Shown: positions 37,640-47,842, counted from the first letter of the stretch. The stretch: DNA of 64,000 nucleotides from Comamonas halotolerans (GCF_030162935.1 NZ_JASAUZ010000001.1:620001-684000), one strand, 5' to 3'. The notes: generated by a model not told the origin, from the sequence alone. Translations and numbers: made by a program.

Positions 37640-38572
37640 TCAAATTTCAGCACCGTCGGTCAGGCCATCAACATCCGCAATACGCTCGCGCAACACCTCA
37701 TCGCGCACGCTACGGCCCGCATAGTCGCGCGCGAACTGTTGCGCGACACGGCCACTGCGCGAGCCGCGCTCCAGTGCCCAGACCAAAGCTTCGGGTTCCG
37801 CCGCTTTGATGGCGGACTCTCCCAACCCCATGGAACGCAACCATTGCGCCACCACGCGCAGGTATTCATCTTGGCTGAATGGATAAAAACTCACCCACAG
37901 ACCAAAACGCTCGGACAACGAGATTTTCTCTTCGACCACCTCGCCGGGATGGATTTCTCCATTCTCTCCCTTGGACTGTGACAGGTTGTCCGTCATGTAT
38001 TCGGGCAGCAAATGCCGACGATTGCTGGTGGCATAGACCAGCACATTGGGCGTCGCCGCCGACACCGAGCCATCCAGAATTGATTTCATGGCCTTGTAAC
38101 CAGGCTCGCCTTCTTCAAAACTCAAGTCATCGCAATAGATGATGAACTTCTCCGCACGGCCTGCCACCACGTCCACTATATCGGGGAGGTCTGTCAAGTC
38201 TGCCTTATCGACCTCAATAAGTCGCAGGCCTTGAGGCGCATAAGCATGCAGACAGGCGCGAATCAACGACGACTTACCCGTGCCCCGGGCTCCAGTCAGC
38301 AACACATTGTTGGCAGTGCGCCCCTGCACAAACTGCTCGGTATTGCGTGCGATCTTTTCTTTTTGCGTGTCAATGTTTTGCAGATCTGACAGCTGCATGG
38401 CACCCACATGGCGCACCGGCTCCAGCGCTCCGCAACCATTGGCGCGCTTGCGGTAGCGCCAGGCGATGGCTGCACTCCAATCTGCAGGGGCTTGCAAAGG
38501 CTGGGGCAGCACCGACTCGATGCGCTGCATCAACTGCTCTGCCCGCTCTACCAAACGCTCCAAAGGGTTCAT
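37640..38572 (-). CDS. DUF815 family AAA-type ATPase
   Basis: A 310-residue P-loop ATPase. Walker A TGARGTGKSS and Walker B FIIYCDDLSFEEGEPGY are clear, with the sensor region VYATSNRRHLLPEYM. DUF815 proteins are widespread and uncharacterised. The ATG at 38572 gives MNPLERLVERAEQLMQ; the longer frame to 38686 crosses non-coding DNA. It is placed between argJ and mutT on the minus strand, and its stop overlaps a possible mutT TTG start. Confidence 0.92.
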   Translation of the reverse strand: MNPLERLVERAEQLMQRIESVLPQPLQAPADWSAAIAWRYRKRANGCGALEPVRHVGAMQLSDLQNIDTQKEKIARNTEQFVQGRTANNVLLTGARGTGKSSLIRACLHAYAPQGLRLIEVDKADLTDLPDIVDVVAGRAEKFIIYCDDLSFEEGEPGYKAMKSILDGSVSAATPNVLVYATSNRRHLLPEYMTDNLSQSKGENGEIHPGEVVEEKISLSERFGLWVSFYPFSQDEYLRVVAQWLRSMGLGESAIKAAEPEALVWALERGSRSGRVAQQFARDYAGRSVRDEVLRERIADVDGLTDGAEI

Positions 38573-38703
38573 CACATCTTGCACTGCTTTGTCTCCATCA
38601 TTAATTTTTGATAGCTGCCTAAGATTCAAGAACAAGGAATTCAAATCATTTCCCGTCGAAATCCTTGCACACCAAACGATTGCCACACCTAGCAGGTCCT
38701 AAA

Positions 38704-38727
38704 AGCAAAAGGAGCCACAGGCTCCTT
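38704..38727 (-). terminator. Intrinsic terminator of argJ
   Basis: Stem AAGGAGCC (38709-38716) / GGCTCCTT (38720-38727) with a 3-base loop; T-rich tail on the minus strand. Confidence 0.85.
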
Positions 38728-38789
38728 CAGATCACATCCAGCGTTGTACAGCATCCAACCCATCTGGGCATCGTGCAACGCCGCCTTCA

Positions 38790-40019
38790 TCAGGAGCGAT
38801 AGTCGGCATTGATGGTCACGTACTCATGGCTAAAGTCACACGTCCACACTGTCTGCGACGCGTTGCCACGCCCCAGGTTTACACGCACGGTGATTTCCTG
38901 CTGCTTCATCACGCGCTGACCATCTGCCTCTTGGTAGGAAGGATTGCGGCCTCCATTGACCACGACATGCACGTCGTCCAGATACAGATCAATCTTTGTC
39001 TGATCCAGATCGGTGATGCCTGCATAGCCCACCGCAGCCAAGATGCGGCCCAAATTAGGGTCTGACGCAAAGAATGCTGTCTTGACCAGCGGCGAATGCG
39101 CAATGGCGTAAGCAGCAAGGCGACATTCTTCTTCGGTCTTGCCTCCATCGATTTGCACAGTGATGAACTTGGTTGCACCTTCGCCATCGCGCACAATAGC
39201 TTGTGCCAGCAGGCGAGCAACCTCTTGCAGCGCTGCTTTCAACGCCTTCGCATCGGAGCTGTCCCAGCTACTGACTGGTGCATTGCCTGCTTGGTGCGTG
39301 GCAATCAACACGAATGAGTCATTGGTCGAGGTGTCACCATCAATGGTCACGCGGTTGAACGAGCCATCCGCCAGCTCTTTGACCAAATCTTGCAGCAGCT
39401 CAGGGGCAATAGCCGCGTCAGTGGCCAGATAGCCCAGCATGGTTGCCATATTGGGACGGATCATGCCCGCGCCCTTGCTGATACCGGTAATGCTGACCGT
39501 CTTGCCATCCACTTGCACCTGACGACTATAGGCCTTGGGCTGGGTATCGGTGGTCATGATGCCCTGTGCAGCCACCTCCCAGTTATCCGCCTTGGCTGCG
39601 GCAATTGCTGCAGGCAACCCCGCCACGATACGCTCCACCGGCAACTCTTCCATAATTACACCGGTTGAAAATGGCAGAACCTGCTCAGGCTGAACGCCCA
39701 GCTCCTTGGCCAGAGCCGCGCAGGTCGCACGTGCATTCGCTAGACCTGCTGCACCGGTGCCTGCATTGGCATTGCCGGTGTTAATCACCATCGCACGAAT
39801 ACCCTTGCCCACTGCCAAATGCTCACGGCTGACCTGCACTGGAGCTGCGCAGTAACGGTTCTGCGTGAATACACCTGCCACGCTGGAACCTTCGTCGAGC
39901 AAGAACACACTCAGGTCTTTGCGATTGGCTTTGCGCACACCGGCTTCAGTAACACCAATACGCACACCGGCAACTGGATGCAGGTCAGCGGCGACGGGAA
40001 CAGGCAAATTCACAGACAT
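38790..40019 (-). CDS. argJ: Bifunctional glutamate N-acetyltransferase / ornithine acetyltransferase ArgJ
   Basis: A 409-residue Ntn-hydrolase-like enzyme that transfers acetyl from N-acetylornithine to glutamate and can also use acetyl-CoA, so arginine synthesis recycles the acetyl group. Self-cleavage is expected before Thr193 in [14 protein letters not shown] (182-195). ATG at 40019 gives [10 protein letters not shown]. Its presence means no argE-type deacetylase is strictly needed for this step. It lies directly downstream of secA on the same strand, behind the secA terminator. Confidence 0.97.
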   Translation of the reverse strand: MSVNLPVPVAADLHPVAGVRIGVTEAGVRKANRKDLSVFLLDEGSSVAGVFTQNRYCAAPVQVSREHLAVGKGIRAMVINTGNANAGTGAAGLANARATCAALAKELGVQPEQVLPFSTGVIMEELPVERIVAGLPAAIAAAKADNWEVAAQGIMTTDTQPKAYSRQVQVDGKTVSITGISKGAGMIRPNMATMLGYLATDAAIAPELLQDLVKELADGSFNRVTIDGDTSTNDSFVLIATHQAGNAPVSSWDSSDAKALKAALQEVARLLAQAIVRDGEGATKFITVQIDGGKTEEECRLAAYAIAHSPLVKTAFFASDPNLGRILAAVGYAGITDLDQTKIDLYLDDVHVVVNGGRNPSYQEADGQRVMKQQEITVRVNLGRGNASQTVWTCDFSHEYVTINADYRS

Positions 40020-40084
40020 TGCAGGTCTTCCTACCAAAAAAACAGTGAGAGGGCAATTATGGAGCCTCTGCACGCAATACGAAG

Positions 40085-40108
40085 AAAAACACGGGCAACA
40101 GCCCGTGT
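40085..40108 (-). terminator. Intrinsic terminator of secA
   Basis: Stem ACACGGGC (40089-40096) / GCCCGTGT (40101-40108) with loop AACA; five T follow on the minus strand. Confidence 0.88.
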
Positions 40109-40135
40109 CGTTTGAGCAAAAGTGTCTTGCTTAGA

Positions 40136-42859
40136 TCAGTTCAGCTTGCCGTGGCAGTTCTTGAACTTCTCGCCGCTACCACATGGACAAGGGTCATTTC
40201 GGCCTACGCGCACGCCCGGCGGCAATTCGAAACGATCCGTCTTGTCACCATCAGCACTCGCATACTTCATACCACCCTGCACGCTTTCAGCGTGATCTTC
40301 AATACTTTGCGCCACTTGATCCAGCTGCTCAGGCTGCTGGATACGCACGGTGAGCAAAACACGTGTCACTTCATTCTTGACCTGATCGATGAGCTGTCGG
40401 AACAACTCGAACGCCTCGCGTTTGTATTCCTGCTTGGGCTGCTTTTGCGCGAAACCACGCAAATGGATGCCTTGACGTAGATAGTCCAACGCAGCCAGGT
40501 GGTCACGCCAGTTGGTGTCAAAGCTTTGGAGCAACACAGCGCGCTGGAAGTTCATGAACTGCTCGGAGCCCACCAAATCCAGCTTGCCTTGATAAACATC
40601 GTTCGCTGCCTTCTGGCATGCCTCCAGGACTTCTTCGTCCGTGATGGAGTCAGATGCCTTGACCATGGATTGCAGATCCACATGCACCTGCCAGTCAGCC
40701 AGCGCCTTCTCCAGAGCTGGCAGATCCCATTGCTCCTCCATGGACTCAGCAGGCACGTACATGCGCACCATGTCCGCAATGCAGTCTTCGCGCATCACGT
40801 TGATCATCTCTCCCAGGTCGGAGGTGTCCAGAATCTCATTGCGCTGCTGGTAGATGACCTTGCGCTGGTCGTTAGACACGTCGTCATATTCGAGCAACTG
40901 CTTGCGCATGTCGAAGTTGCGCGCCTCCACCTTGCGTTGTGCGGACTCGATGGAACGCGTCACGATACCCGCTTCAATCGCCTCACCCTCAGGCATCTTC
41001 AGGCGATCCATGATGGCACGCACGCGATCGCCGGCAAAAATGCGCATCAACTGGTCATCCAGACTCAGATAGAAACGAGAAGAACCGGGATCCCCCTGGC
41101 GGCCAGAGCGGCCACGCAGCTGGTTGTCGATACGGCGTGATTCATGGCGCTCGGTCGCGATGATGCGCAAGCCTCCAAGCGCCTTCACCTCATCGTGATC
41201 CTTTTGCCATTGGGCACGCAGTTCCGCAATCTGAGCTTGCTTGGTCGCCTCGTCCAGTTCTGCGTTGCTATTAATCAGCGCCTCTTGCTTGCTGATATTG
41301 CCACCCAGCACAATGTCGGTACCACGGCCAGCCATATTCGTTGCAATGGTGATCATGCCCTTGCGGCCTGCCTGGGCGATGATGTCCGCCTCCTTGGCGT
41401 GCTGCTTGGCATTCAGCACCTGGTGCGGCAAACCAGCCTTGGTCAGCAACTCGTCAATGATTTCCGAGTTTTCAATCGAGGTGGTTCCCACCAACACGGG
41501 CTGGCCACGGCCATGGCATTCGCGAATGTCTTCAATGGCCGCGTTGTACTTTTCGTTGGTCGTCTTGTAGACGCGGTCCAGCTGATCCTCTCGCTTGCTG
41601 GGCTTGTTGGGTGGAATCACCACGGTTTCCAGGCCATAAATACTCTGGAATTCAAAAGCTTCCGTATCCGCCGTACCCGTCATGCCTGACAGCTTGTTGT
41701 AAAGGCGGAAGTAGTTCTGGAATGTGATGGAAGCCATGGTCTGGTTTTCAGCCTGAATCGCCACACCTTCCTTGGCTTCGACTGCTTGATGCAAGCCATC
41801 GCTCCAGCGGCGCCCCGACATCAAACGTCCCGTGAACTCGTCCACGATCACCACCTCCCCGTTTTGCACCACGTAGTGCTGGTCACGGTGGTAAATGTGG
41901 TGTGCACGCAGTGCCGCATAAAGATGGTGCACCAGGGCAATGTTCGAAGGGTCATAGAGCGACGCTCCCTCAGGCAGCAGGCCTGCTGCCGACAAGATGC
42001 CTTCCGCTTTTTCGTGACCATCTTCGGTCAGGAACACTTGGTGGCTTTTCTCATCCACTGTGAAATCACCAGGCTTGGTAACACCTTCACCAGTGCGAGG
42101 ATCTGCTTCGCCTTCTTGACGCACCAGTTGAGGGGCCAACTGGTTGATCGCCTGATACATGGCCGTGTTGTCGTCGGCCTGCCCCGAAATGATCAATGGG
42201 GTGCGCGCCTCATCAATCAGGATGGAGTCCACCTCGTCAACGATGGCAAAGTTCAGCCCACGCTGCACCCGATCGGCCTTGTCATAGACCATGTTGTCGC
42301 GCAGGTAGTCAAACCCGTATTCGTTGTTGGTACCGTAGGTGATGTCCGCCAGATATGCCAGCTGCTTGTCTTCGCGGGCTGCTTGAGGCAGGTTCACACC
42401 CACCGACAAGCCCAGATAGTTGTAGAGCGGACGCATGGTTTCTGCATCACGGCTGGCCAGATAGTCATTGACCGTCACGACGTGCACACCGTCGCCTGTC
42501 AGCGCATTGAGGTACACGGGCAGCGTAGAGGTCAGGGTCTTGCCCTCACCAGTGCGCATTTCGGAGATCTTGCCCTGGTGCAACGCCATACCCCCCATCA
42601 GTTGCACATCGAAATGGCGCATCTTCATGACACGCTTGGATGCTTCACGCACCACGGCAAATGCTTCGGGCAGTAAGTCGTCCAGGGATTCTCCTTTGGT
42701 CAGACGATCTTTGAATTCCTGCGTCTTGGCCTTCAAGGTTTGGTCATCGAGCTTTTCCAGCTCAGGCTCCATCGCATTGATGCGTGCCACCGTCTTGCGG
42801 TACTGCTTGAGAAGCCGGTCGTTACGGCTGCCGAAAAGTTTGGTGAGAATATTGACCAT
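40136..42859 (-). CDS. secA: Preprotein translocase ATPase SecA
   Basis: The 907-residue motor of Sec export. Walker [10 protein letters not shown] is at 101-109 and the DEVD Walker B with [11 protein letters not shown] near 208-222. The second nucleotide fold has [11 protein letters not shown] and [14 protein letters not shown]. The C-terminal zinc site that binds SecB is complete: Cys891, Cys893, Cys902 and His903. ATG at 42859 gives the usual [15 protein letters not shown]. Divergent from the DciA-like gene, with a 230-base gap in which I see no convincing promoter (a TAGAAT hexamer on the minus strand is the best -10). Confidence 0.98.
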   Translation of the reverse strand: MVNILTKLFGSRNDRLLKQYRKTVARINAMEPELEKLDDQTLKAKTQEFKDRLTKGESLDDLLPEAFAVVREASKRVMKMRHFDVQLMGGMALHQGKISEMRTGEGKTLTSTLPVYLNALTGDGVHVVTVNDYLASRDAETMRPLYNYLGLSVGVNLPQAAREDKQLAYLADITYGTNNEYGFDYLRDNMVYDKADRVQRGLNFAIVDEVDSILIDEARTPLIISGQADDNTAMYQAINQLAPQLVRQEGEADPRTGEGVTKPGDFTVDEKSHQVFLTEDGHEKAEGILSAAGLLPEGASLYDPSNIALVHHLYAALRAHHIYHRDQHYVVQNGEVVIVDEFTGRLMSGRRWSDGLHQAVEAKEGVAIQAENQTMASITFQNYFRLYNKLSGMTGTADTEAFEFQSIYGLETVVIPPNKPSKREDQLDRVYKTTNEKYNAAIEDIRECHGRGQPVLVGTTSIENSEIIDELLTKAGLPHQVLNAKQHAKEADIIAQAGRKGMITIATNMAGRGTDIVLGGNISKQEALINSNAELDEATKQAQIAELRAQWQKDHDEVKALGGLRIIATERHESRRIDNQLRGRSGRQGDPGSSRFYLSLDDQLMRIFAGDRVRAIMDRLKMPEGEAIEAGIVTRSIESAQRKVEARNFDMRKQLLEYDDVSNDQRKVIYQQRNEILDTSDLGEMINVMREDCIADMVRMYVPAESMEEQWDLPALEKALADWQVHVDLQSMVKASDSITDEEVLEACQKAANDVYQGKLDLVGSEQFMNFQRAVLLQSFDTNWRDHLAALDYLRQGIHLRGFAQKQPKQEYKREAFELFRQLIDQVKNEVTRVLLTVRIQQPEQLDQVAQSIEDHAESVQGGMKYASADGDKTDRFELPPGVRVGRNDPCPCGSGEKFKNCHGKLN

Positions 42860-43089
42860 GCGAACGGAAGCCGCTCACCAGTGCCTCTTGGACCCTGGAA
42901 GCGGCCAAATCCCTAATAGAGTTGCCATGCAGATGGGCTCACTCAGCGCAAAAACAAGAGTTGTTGCCACTGAAAGCCAAAAATTGATTCTAACTGCCGC
43001 TTGCGCTTTGGCACCAACTGCGAATCCCTGCAAGCCCACAAGTAACACAGCAGACTGATAATGCGCAAACTATCCGACCACATATCGCC

Positions 43090-43416
43090 ATGTCTTCGCG
43101 CCGCCATTTCGCCATCACACTGGAGCAAGCCGCCCAGTCTTCGCCAGCCCTGTCTCAATTGGTGAGCCAGGCACGCGAGGCCAATGCGCGCATGAAAGCC
43201 ATTGAGCCGCTGCTGCCGCCAAGCCTGCGCAACAGCGTCAAAGCGGGCCCTATCGAAGGCAGCGTTTGGTGCCTGATCATTAAGAACAACGCTGCAGCCA
43301 CCAAGATACGCTACCTGCTACCCAGTCTTGAAGCACACCTGCGTACCAAGGGTTGGAATGTTCAAAGCATTCAGCTCAAAGTCCTCAGCGCGACGCCCTG
43401 GCAAAGCCCTGTGTAA
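43090..43416 (+). CDS. DciA-like (DUF721) protein
   Basis: A 108-residue protein of the DUF721/DciA type: LSQLVSQAREANARMKAIEPLLPPSLRNSV followed by a KH-like region with VWCLIIKNNAAATKIRYLLPSL. DciA proteins help load the replicative helicase in bacteria that lack DnaC. The match is by pattern and by the usual position divergent to secA, so the helicase-loading role is inference. ATG at 43090. Confidence 0.8.
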   Translation: MSSRRHFAITLEQAAQSSPALSQLVSQAREANARMKAIEPLLPPSLRNSVKAGPIEGSVWCLIIKNNAAATKIRYLLPSLEAHLRTKGWNVQSIQLKVLSATPWQSPV

Positions 43417-43426
43417 GCTGCAGGCG

Positions 43427-43449
43427 AAAAAAAAGACCCGTAGGGTCTA
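43427..43449 (-). terminator. Terminator of the tRNA-Thr pair
   Basis: Stem AGACCC (43434-43439) / GGGTCT (43443-43448), loop GTA; on the minus strand eight T follow. It could also act on the DciA-like gene's transcript. Confidence 0.8.
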
Positions 43450-43465
43450 CATCTTCAATCAGAAA

Positions 43466-43541
43466 TGGTGCCGGTTGTCGGATTCGAACTGACGACCTAC
43501 CGCTTACAAGGCGGGTGCTCTACCAACTGAGCTAAACCGGC
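43466..43541 (-). tRNA. tRNA-Thr (anticodon TGT), copy 1
   Basis: The 76-base minus-strand sequence starts GCCGGTTTAGCTCAG and ends with encoded CCA. Acceptor GCCGGTT pairs with AACCGGC; the anticodon arm is CCCGC-CTTGTAA-GCGGG, giving TGT; the T loop is GTTCGAATC. Identical to the second copy 64 bases away. Confidence 0.97.
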
Positions 43542-43605
43542 GGTCCACATCACAATGCCGTAAGGCTGCCGATGGGACAAGGTACTTCGCAAAAAGCACC
43601 TGAAA

Positions 43606-43681
43606 TGGTGCCGGTTGTCGGATTCGAACTGACGACCTACCGCTTACAAGGCGGGTGCTCTACCAACTGAGCTAAACCGGC
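43606..43681 (-). tRNA. tRNA-Thr (anticodon TGT), copy 2
   Basis: A 76-base cloverleaf identical to copy 1, with encoded CCA. It is the promoter-proximal copy of the pair on the minus strand; the 64-base spacer to copy 1 is unrelated sequence apart from GAAATGG around the CCA end. Confidence 0.97.
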
Positions 43682-43691
43682 GAAGACCGCG

Positions 43692-43719
43692 ATTCTAATA
43701 CAAATTTCGCGCCCTTAAA
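43692..43719 (-). promoter_or_regulatory. Candidate promoter of the tRNA-Thr pair
   Basis: TAGAAT (43692-43697, minus) lies ten bases before the tRNA, with a GC-rich discriminator (CGCGG) as in stringently controlled tRNA promoters. The -35 TTTAAG (43714-43719) is weak. Confidence 0.4.
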
Positions 43720-43729
43720 GAAATTCCGC

Positions 43730-44269
43730 TTATTTCACACGCTTTAGCGCAGGGCGACCTGCGCCACCGACTGGCGGACGGGGCTCGTCATCATCACCAG
43801 GCTCTGCAGACTTGCCACTGGACGGAACCAGTTGCATCACCTGAGCGGGCGTAGCGTCAATGACCTCTGACTCATGCGCAGCATCATCATCAGACACATC
43901 ACCCATACTGAGCGCAGAGGCATCATCCGGCACTTCGGACAGCAGGTCATCAATCACGGGGAAAGACATACCCTGGCCCGATTCACGCGCATAAATTGCC
44001 TGGACACGCTCCACCGGCACCATGATCTCGCGCGGCTTTCCTCCGAACCGGGCTTTGAACTCAATGTATTCATTGCCCAGCTGGAGATTGCCTGTCGCGT
44101 CATAGCTGACGTTGAGCACAATCTCTCCATCCTTCACAAACTCACGGGGCACTTGCACAGAACGATCCACCTTGACCGCCAAATAGGGAGTCAAACCGTT
44201 GTCGGTGCACCACTCATGGAGGGCACGAATCAGGTACGGCCGTGTGGATGTGGTGGTTGGCTCGTTCAT
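43730..44269 (-). CDS. sspB: ClpXP protease specificity-enhancing factor SspB
   Basis: About 179 residues. The substrate-binding domain (10-115) starts RPYLIRALHEWCTDNGLTPY. A flexible acidic linker is followed by the C-terminal ClpX-docking peptide GRPALKRVK, which closely matches the XB motif of E. coli SspB. SspB delivers ssrA-tagged proteins to ClpXP. ATG at 44269; a TTG at 44275 is unlikely. The sspA-sspB pair downstream of petABC is standard in betaproteobacteria. Confidence 0.96.
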   Translation of the reverse strand: MNEPTTTSTRPYLIRALHEWCTDNGLTPYLAVKVDRSVQVPREFVKDGEIVLNVSYDATGNLQLGNEYIEFKARFGGKPREIMVPVERVQAIYARESGQGMSFPVIDDLLSEVPDDASALSMGDVSDDDAAHESEVIDATPAQVMQLVPSSGKSAEPGDDDEPRPPVGGAGRPALKRVK

Positions 44270-44318
44270 GTACAAATTCCGGCAAACAGCAAAAAAGGAG
44301 AGCGCAGCATAGGCGCAA

Positions 44319-44930
44319 TTACTTACGCATCACCTTCTCGGAAGGTGTCAGTGCCTCAATATAGGCTGGGCGCGAGAAGATGCGCTCGGCATACTTCAGC
44401 AAAGGAGCTGCATTCTTGCTCAGCTCGATACCGTAGTAATCCAGGCGCCACAGCAACGGAGCGATTGCAACGTCCAGCATGGAGAAGCCTTCACCCAACA
44501 TGTACTTGTTTTTCAGGAACACGGGGGCCAGTTGTGTCAGGCGGTCGCGAATGTGTTGACGCGCCTTCTCCACTTCCTTTTCATTGCCCTTAACGTTGCG
44601 TTGCTCCAGCGTGTTCACGTGCACGAACAGCTCTTTTTCGAAGTTCAGCAGGAACAGGCGCACGCGAGCCCTGTCAACCGGGTCACCGGGCATCAGTTGG
44701 GGATGAGGGAAGCGCTCATCAATGTACTCGTTGATGATGTTCGACTCGTACAGGATCAAGTCACGCTCGACCAAGATTGGAACTTGCCCATAGGGGTTCA
44801 TCGCCGCGATTTCTTCAGGCTTGTTGTACAAGTCCACATCACGAATTTCGAAGTCCATTCCCTTTTCGAACAGCACAAAGCGGCAGCGGTGGGAATATGG
44901 GCAAGTCGTTCCCGAATAAAGCACCATCAT
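44319..44930 (-). CDS. sspA: Stringent starvation protein A homolog (GST fold)
   Basis: A 203-residue GST-like protein. The thioredoxin-like domain (YSGTTCPYSHRCRFVLFEKGM) and the helical C-terminal domain are both complete. E. coli SspA binds RNA polymerase and helps stationary-phase and acid survival; it has no GST activity. Two ATG codons occur in a row at 44930 and 44927. Downstream of the petABC terminator and upstream of sspB. Confidence 0.95.
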   Translation of the reverse strand: MMVLYSGTTCPYSHRCRFVLFEKGMDFEIRDVDLYNKPEEIAAMNPYGQVPILVERDLILYESNIINEYIDERFPHPQLMPGDPVDRARVRLFLLNFEKELFVHVNTLEQRNVKGNEKEVEKARQHIRDRLTQLAPVFLKNKYMLGEGFSMLDVAIAPLLWRLDYYGIELSKNAAPLLKYAERIFSRPAYIEALTPSEKVMRK

Positions 44931-44950
44931 GGCGGAAGCTCCTAAAAATC

Positions 44951-44985
44951 AAAAAGAGTGGGACGCCCCAAAAAGCGCCCACTCC
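44951..44985 (-). terminator. Terminator of petABC
   Basis: Imperfect stem GAGTGGG...CCCACTC with an A-rich left side, giving a T-run on the minus strand after petC. Confidence 0.7.
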
Positions 44986-45038
44986 ACTAAGGCCGAACCG
45001 CTCTGCGCCGAAACACAAAGCGACAACAGACTGTCTAT

Positions 45039-45797
45039 TTATTTGACGTCTTTCCAGAATGCAGCGTTCAATCTCCAGGTAATCAGAATAAAGATGCCCA
45101 GGAAGATCAAGACGCCAACACCGACGCGAATACGGGTATTTTGGGCTGGTTCACCCATCCATTGCAGGAAGTTGACCAAATCTCCAACTTGCTGATCGTA
45201 CTCTTGTGCGCTCATTGTGCCCTGAGAGATGGTTTCCCAGCCCTTGAACACTTGGGTGTTTTGTCCATTTACCTCGACATCCTCGATGATCGCACGGCGT
45301 TCACCTTGCAATTGCCACAACGCATGCGGCATGCCTACAGAAGGGAACACCAGGTTGTTCCAGCCAGTGGCCTTTTCATCGTCGCGATAGAACGTACGCA
45401 GGAAAGTGTACAGATAGTCAGCCCCCGTACCACCCATTCCTGCGCGCGAACGAGCAATCACGGTCAAGTCGGGCGGGTTGGCACCAAACCAGTTTTTCGC
45501 CTGCTTGGGGTCAATCGCGGAGATCATGGTTTCACCCACCTTGTCAGTGGTGAAGAGCAGGTTGTCTTTGATTTCCTGCTCGCTCAAACCGATGTCTTGC
45601 AAACGGTTGTAGCGCATGAATGCAGCAGAGTGGCAGCCCAGACAGTAATTCACAAACAGTTTGGCGCCATTTTGCAGTGAAGCTTGGTTGGTCGTATCCA
45701 CCGGCGCCTTGTCAAGGTGCACCAAGCCGCCCTCTGCGGCATAGGCACCTCCAACAATACCAAGCGCCGCGACCAGCGTGAGGATCAGTTTTTTCAT
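45039..45797 (-). CDS. petC: Ubiquinol-cytochrome c reductase, cytochrome c1
   Basis: The 252-residue c-type cytochrome subunit of complex III. Signal peptide 1-20, haem site CLGCH (Cys52, Cys55, His56), and a C-terminal membrane anchor (about 218-240, RVGVGVLIFLGIFILITWRL). Receives electrons from the Rieske centre and passes them to soluble or membrane cytochrome c. Starts 17 bases after petB. Confidence 0.97.
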   Translation of the reverse strand: MKKLILTLVAALGIVGGAYAAEGGLVHLDKAPVDTTNQASLQNGAKLFVNYCLGCHSAAFMRYNRLQDIGLSEQEIKDNLLFTTDKVGETMISAIDPKQAKNWFGANPPDLTVIARSRAGMGGTGADYLYTFLRTFYRDDEKATGWNNLVFPSVGMPHALWQLQGERRAIIEDVEVNGQNTQVFKGWETISQGTMSAQEYDQQVGDLVNFLQWMGEPAQNTRIRVGVGVLIFLGIFILITWRLNAAFWKDVK

Positions 45798-45814
45798 TGT
45801 TCTTCGCTCCTAGC

Positions 45815-47230
45815 TCAGTGAGGCTTGAAAGTCACACGATCAGGCACAGCCTTGGGCGTACCCAACTGGCTCCACCAAGGCATCAGCAAGAAGAAGCCAA
45901 AGTAAAACAAGGTGCCCACTTGCGAGACGCGCTCACCAATCGGCGATGGAGGTTGAACACCCAGATAACCCAGGATCAGGAAATTCACCACAAACACCGC
46001 GTACATATACTTGTGCCAGCTTGGGCGGTAGCGGATGGACTTCACAGGGCTCATATCCAGCCATGGCAGCGCAAACAAAATCACCACCGCACCGCCCATC
46101 ACCACAACGCCCCAGAATTTGGCGTCAATGGCCATCATCAGCGCCACAACAACAGCTGCAGCACCCACAATCACCAGCTTGAACAAGCCAGCCAGCTTGG
46201 ACTTGAAAACCCCAAACAGTGCAGCCAACACCACACAGGCAATCAGCGCGTACATCATCTCACTGGTGATTGCACGCAGCATGGAGTAAAACGGCGTGAA
46301 GTACCACACAGGCGCAATGTGCAAAGGCGTCTTCAGCGGATCGGCAGGAATGAAGTTGTTGTATTCCAGGAAGTAGCCGCCGAACTCAGGCGCAAAGAAC
46401 ACAACAGCCGAGAACAGAAACAGGAACACGGCCACACCAAAGATATCGTGCACGGTGTAGTAGGGATGGAAGGGAATTCCGTCCAGAGGATTGCCGTTTG
46501 CATCCTTGGGAGCGTTAGGCGCCTTGATTTCCACACCATCGGGATTGTTGGAGCCCACATCGTGCAAAGCCAGCAAGTGCGCGACCACCAGGCCTAGCAG
46601 CACCAGAGGCACAGCGATCACGTGGAAGCTGAAGAAGCGGTTCAGCGTCGCATCACCCACCACATAGTCACCGCGAATCAGCAGCGCCAGATCAGGCCCA
46701 ACGAAAGGTACCGCAGCAAACAGGTTCACGATCACCTGCGCGCCCCAGTAAGACATCTGCCCCCAAGGCAGCAAATAGCCCATGAAAGCTTCCGCCATCA
46801 GCGCCAGGAAAATTGCACAACCGAAGATCCAGACAAGTTCACGCGGTTTGCGGTAGGAACCATACAGAAGACCTCGGAACATGTGCAAATACACCACCAC
46901 AAAGAACGCTGATGCGCCTGTGGAGTGCATATAGCGGATCAGCCAGCCCCACGGCACATCACGCATGATGTATTCCACCGAGGCGAATGCTTTTTCCGCA
47001 TCAGGTTTGTAGTGCATGACCAGAAAAATGCCGGTCACGATCTGGATCACCAGCACCAATAGCGCCAGTGAGCCGAAGATGTACCAGAAGTTAAAGTTCT
47101 TCGGAGCGTAGTACTCCGACATGTGAACCTTGTATGCCGAGAATGCCGTAGGAAAGCGGTTCTCGAACCAGTTCGTCACCTTGGCACCAGTCGGTGCGTT
47201 CGGGTCGATGTCTTTGAATTCGTGGGCCAT
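45815..47230 (-). CDS. petB: Ubiquinol-cytochrome c reductase, cytochrome b
   Basis: A 471-residue membrane subunit with two haems and the Qo and Qi quinone sites. The haem-ligand helices are seen in MRDVPWGWLIRYMHSTGASAFF and FFSFHVIAVPLVLLGLVVAHLLALH. The Qo motif appears as PADPLKTPLHIAPVWYF (usual PEWY replaced by PVWY, as in many proteobacteria). Usual length for betaproteobacteria, fused b6/subunit IV type. Between petA and petC. Confidence 0.97.
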   Translation of the reverse strand: MAHEFKDIDPNAPTGAKVTNWFENRFPTAFSAYKVHMSEYYAPKNFNFWYIFGSLALLVLVIQIVTGIFLVMHYKPDAEKAFASVEYIMRDVPWGWLIRYMHSTGASAFFVVVYLHMFRGLLYGSYRKPRELVWIFGCAIFLALMAEAFMGYLLPWGQMSYWGAQVIVNLFAAVPFVGPDLALLIRGDYVVGDATLNRFFSFHVIAVPLVLLGLVVAHLLALHDVGSNNPDGVEIKAPNAPKDANGNPLDGIPFHPYYTVHDIFGVAVFLFLFSAVVFFAPEFGGYFLEYNNFIPADPLKTPLHIAPVWYFTPFYSMLRAITSEMMYALIACVVLAALFGVFKSKLAGLFKLVIVGAAAVVVALMMAIDAKFWGVVVMGGAVVILFALPWLDMSPVKSIRYRPSWHKYMYAVFVVNFLILGYLGVQPPSPIGERVSQVGTLFYFGFFLLMPWWSQLGTPKAVPDRVTFKPH

Positions 47231-47245
47231 GTCGTTTTAACTCCC

Positions 47246-47842
47246 TCAAGCCTTATCTTCACCAATCAGGAGTTTCGTCTCCGTCAGGTACATATGCGGT
47301 GGGACCTCCAGATTGTCTGGAGCAGGCTTGTTTTTGAAGACACGGCCAGCCATATCGAAGGTGGAGCCGTGGCATGGGCAAAAGAAACCACCTTTCCAGT
47401 CGGCCGGCAGGGAAGGCTGAGCGCCTGTCTGGAACTTGTCGGAAGGAGAGCAGCCCAAGTGCGTGCAGATGCCAACACAGACCAACACTTCTGGCTTGAT
47501 GGAACGCCACGTATTGCGCGCGTATTCAGGTGTGAATTCCGCAGGGTTACGCTCCGAATTTGGATCGGCCAACTGACCATCCAAGCTGGACAGATCATCA
47601 AGTTGCTCTTTGGTGCGTTTGATGATCCAAACAGGCTTGCCGCGCCACTCGACGGTAAGTTTTTGGCCTGGTTCAAGGGCAGAGATATCAACTTCCACCG
47701 CAGCACCCGCTGCCTTGGCCTTTTCAGAAGGCTGGAAGGTGCTGACAAAAGGGACAGCGGCAGCCACGCCGCCTACCGCGCCAGCACACGCAGACGTGAT
47801 GATCCACGTCCGTTTGCTGGAGTCGACAGGTGTTTCACTCAT
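47246..47842 (-). CDS. petA: Ubiquinol-cytochrome c reductase, Rieske iron-sulfur subunit
   Basis: A 199-residue protein with the 2Fe-2S site CTHLGC (Cys126, His128, Cys131) and CPCHGS (Cys155, Cys157, His158). The membrane anchor (about 13-35) follows a Tat-like motif with Lys-Arg instead of Arg-Arg (SSKRTWII, 8-15). Rieske proteins are typical Tat substrates and tatABC lies at 53492-55148. The ATG at 47842 gives MSETPVDSS; the long upstream extension to 47971 covers the promoter region and is not used. Confidence 0.97.
   Translation of the reverse strand: MSETPVDSSKRTWIITSACAGAVGGVAAAVPFVSTFQPSEKAKAAGAAVEVDISALEPGQKLTVEWRGKPVWIIKRTKEQLDDLSSLDGQLADPNSERNPAEFTPEYARNTWRSIKPEVLVCVGICTHLGCSPSDKFQTGAQPSLPADWKGGFFCPCHGSTFDMAGRVFKNKPAPDNLEVPPHMYLTETKLLIGEDKA

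Noticed and set aside
42860-43089. Promoters or a secM-like leader upstream of secA
   Set aside because: No hexamer pair with proper spacing and no small open frame with an arrest-like peptide could be supported.
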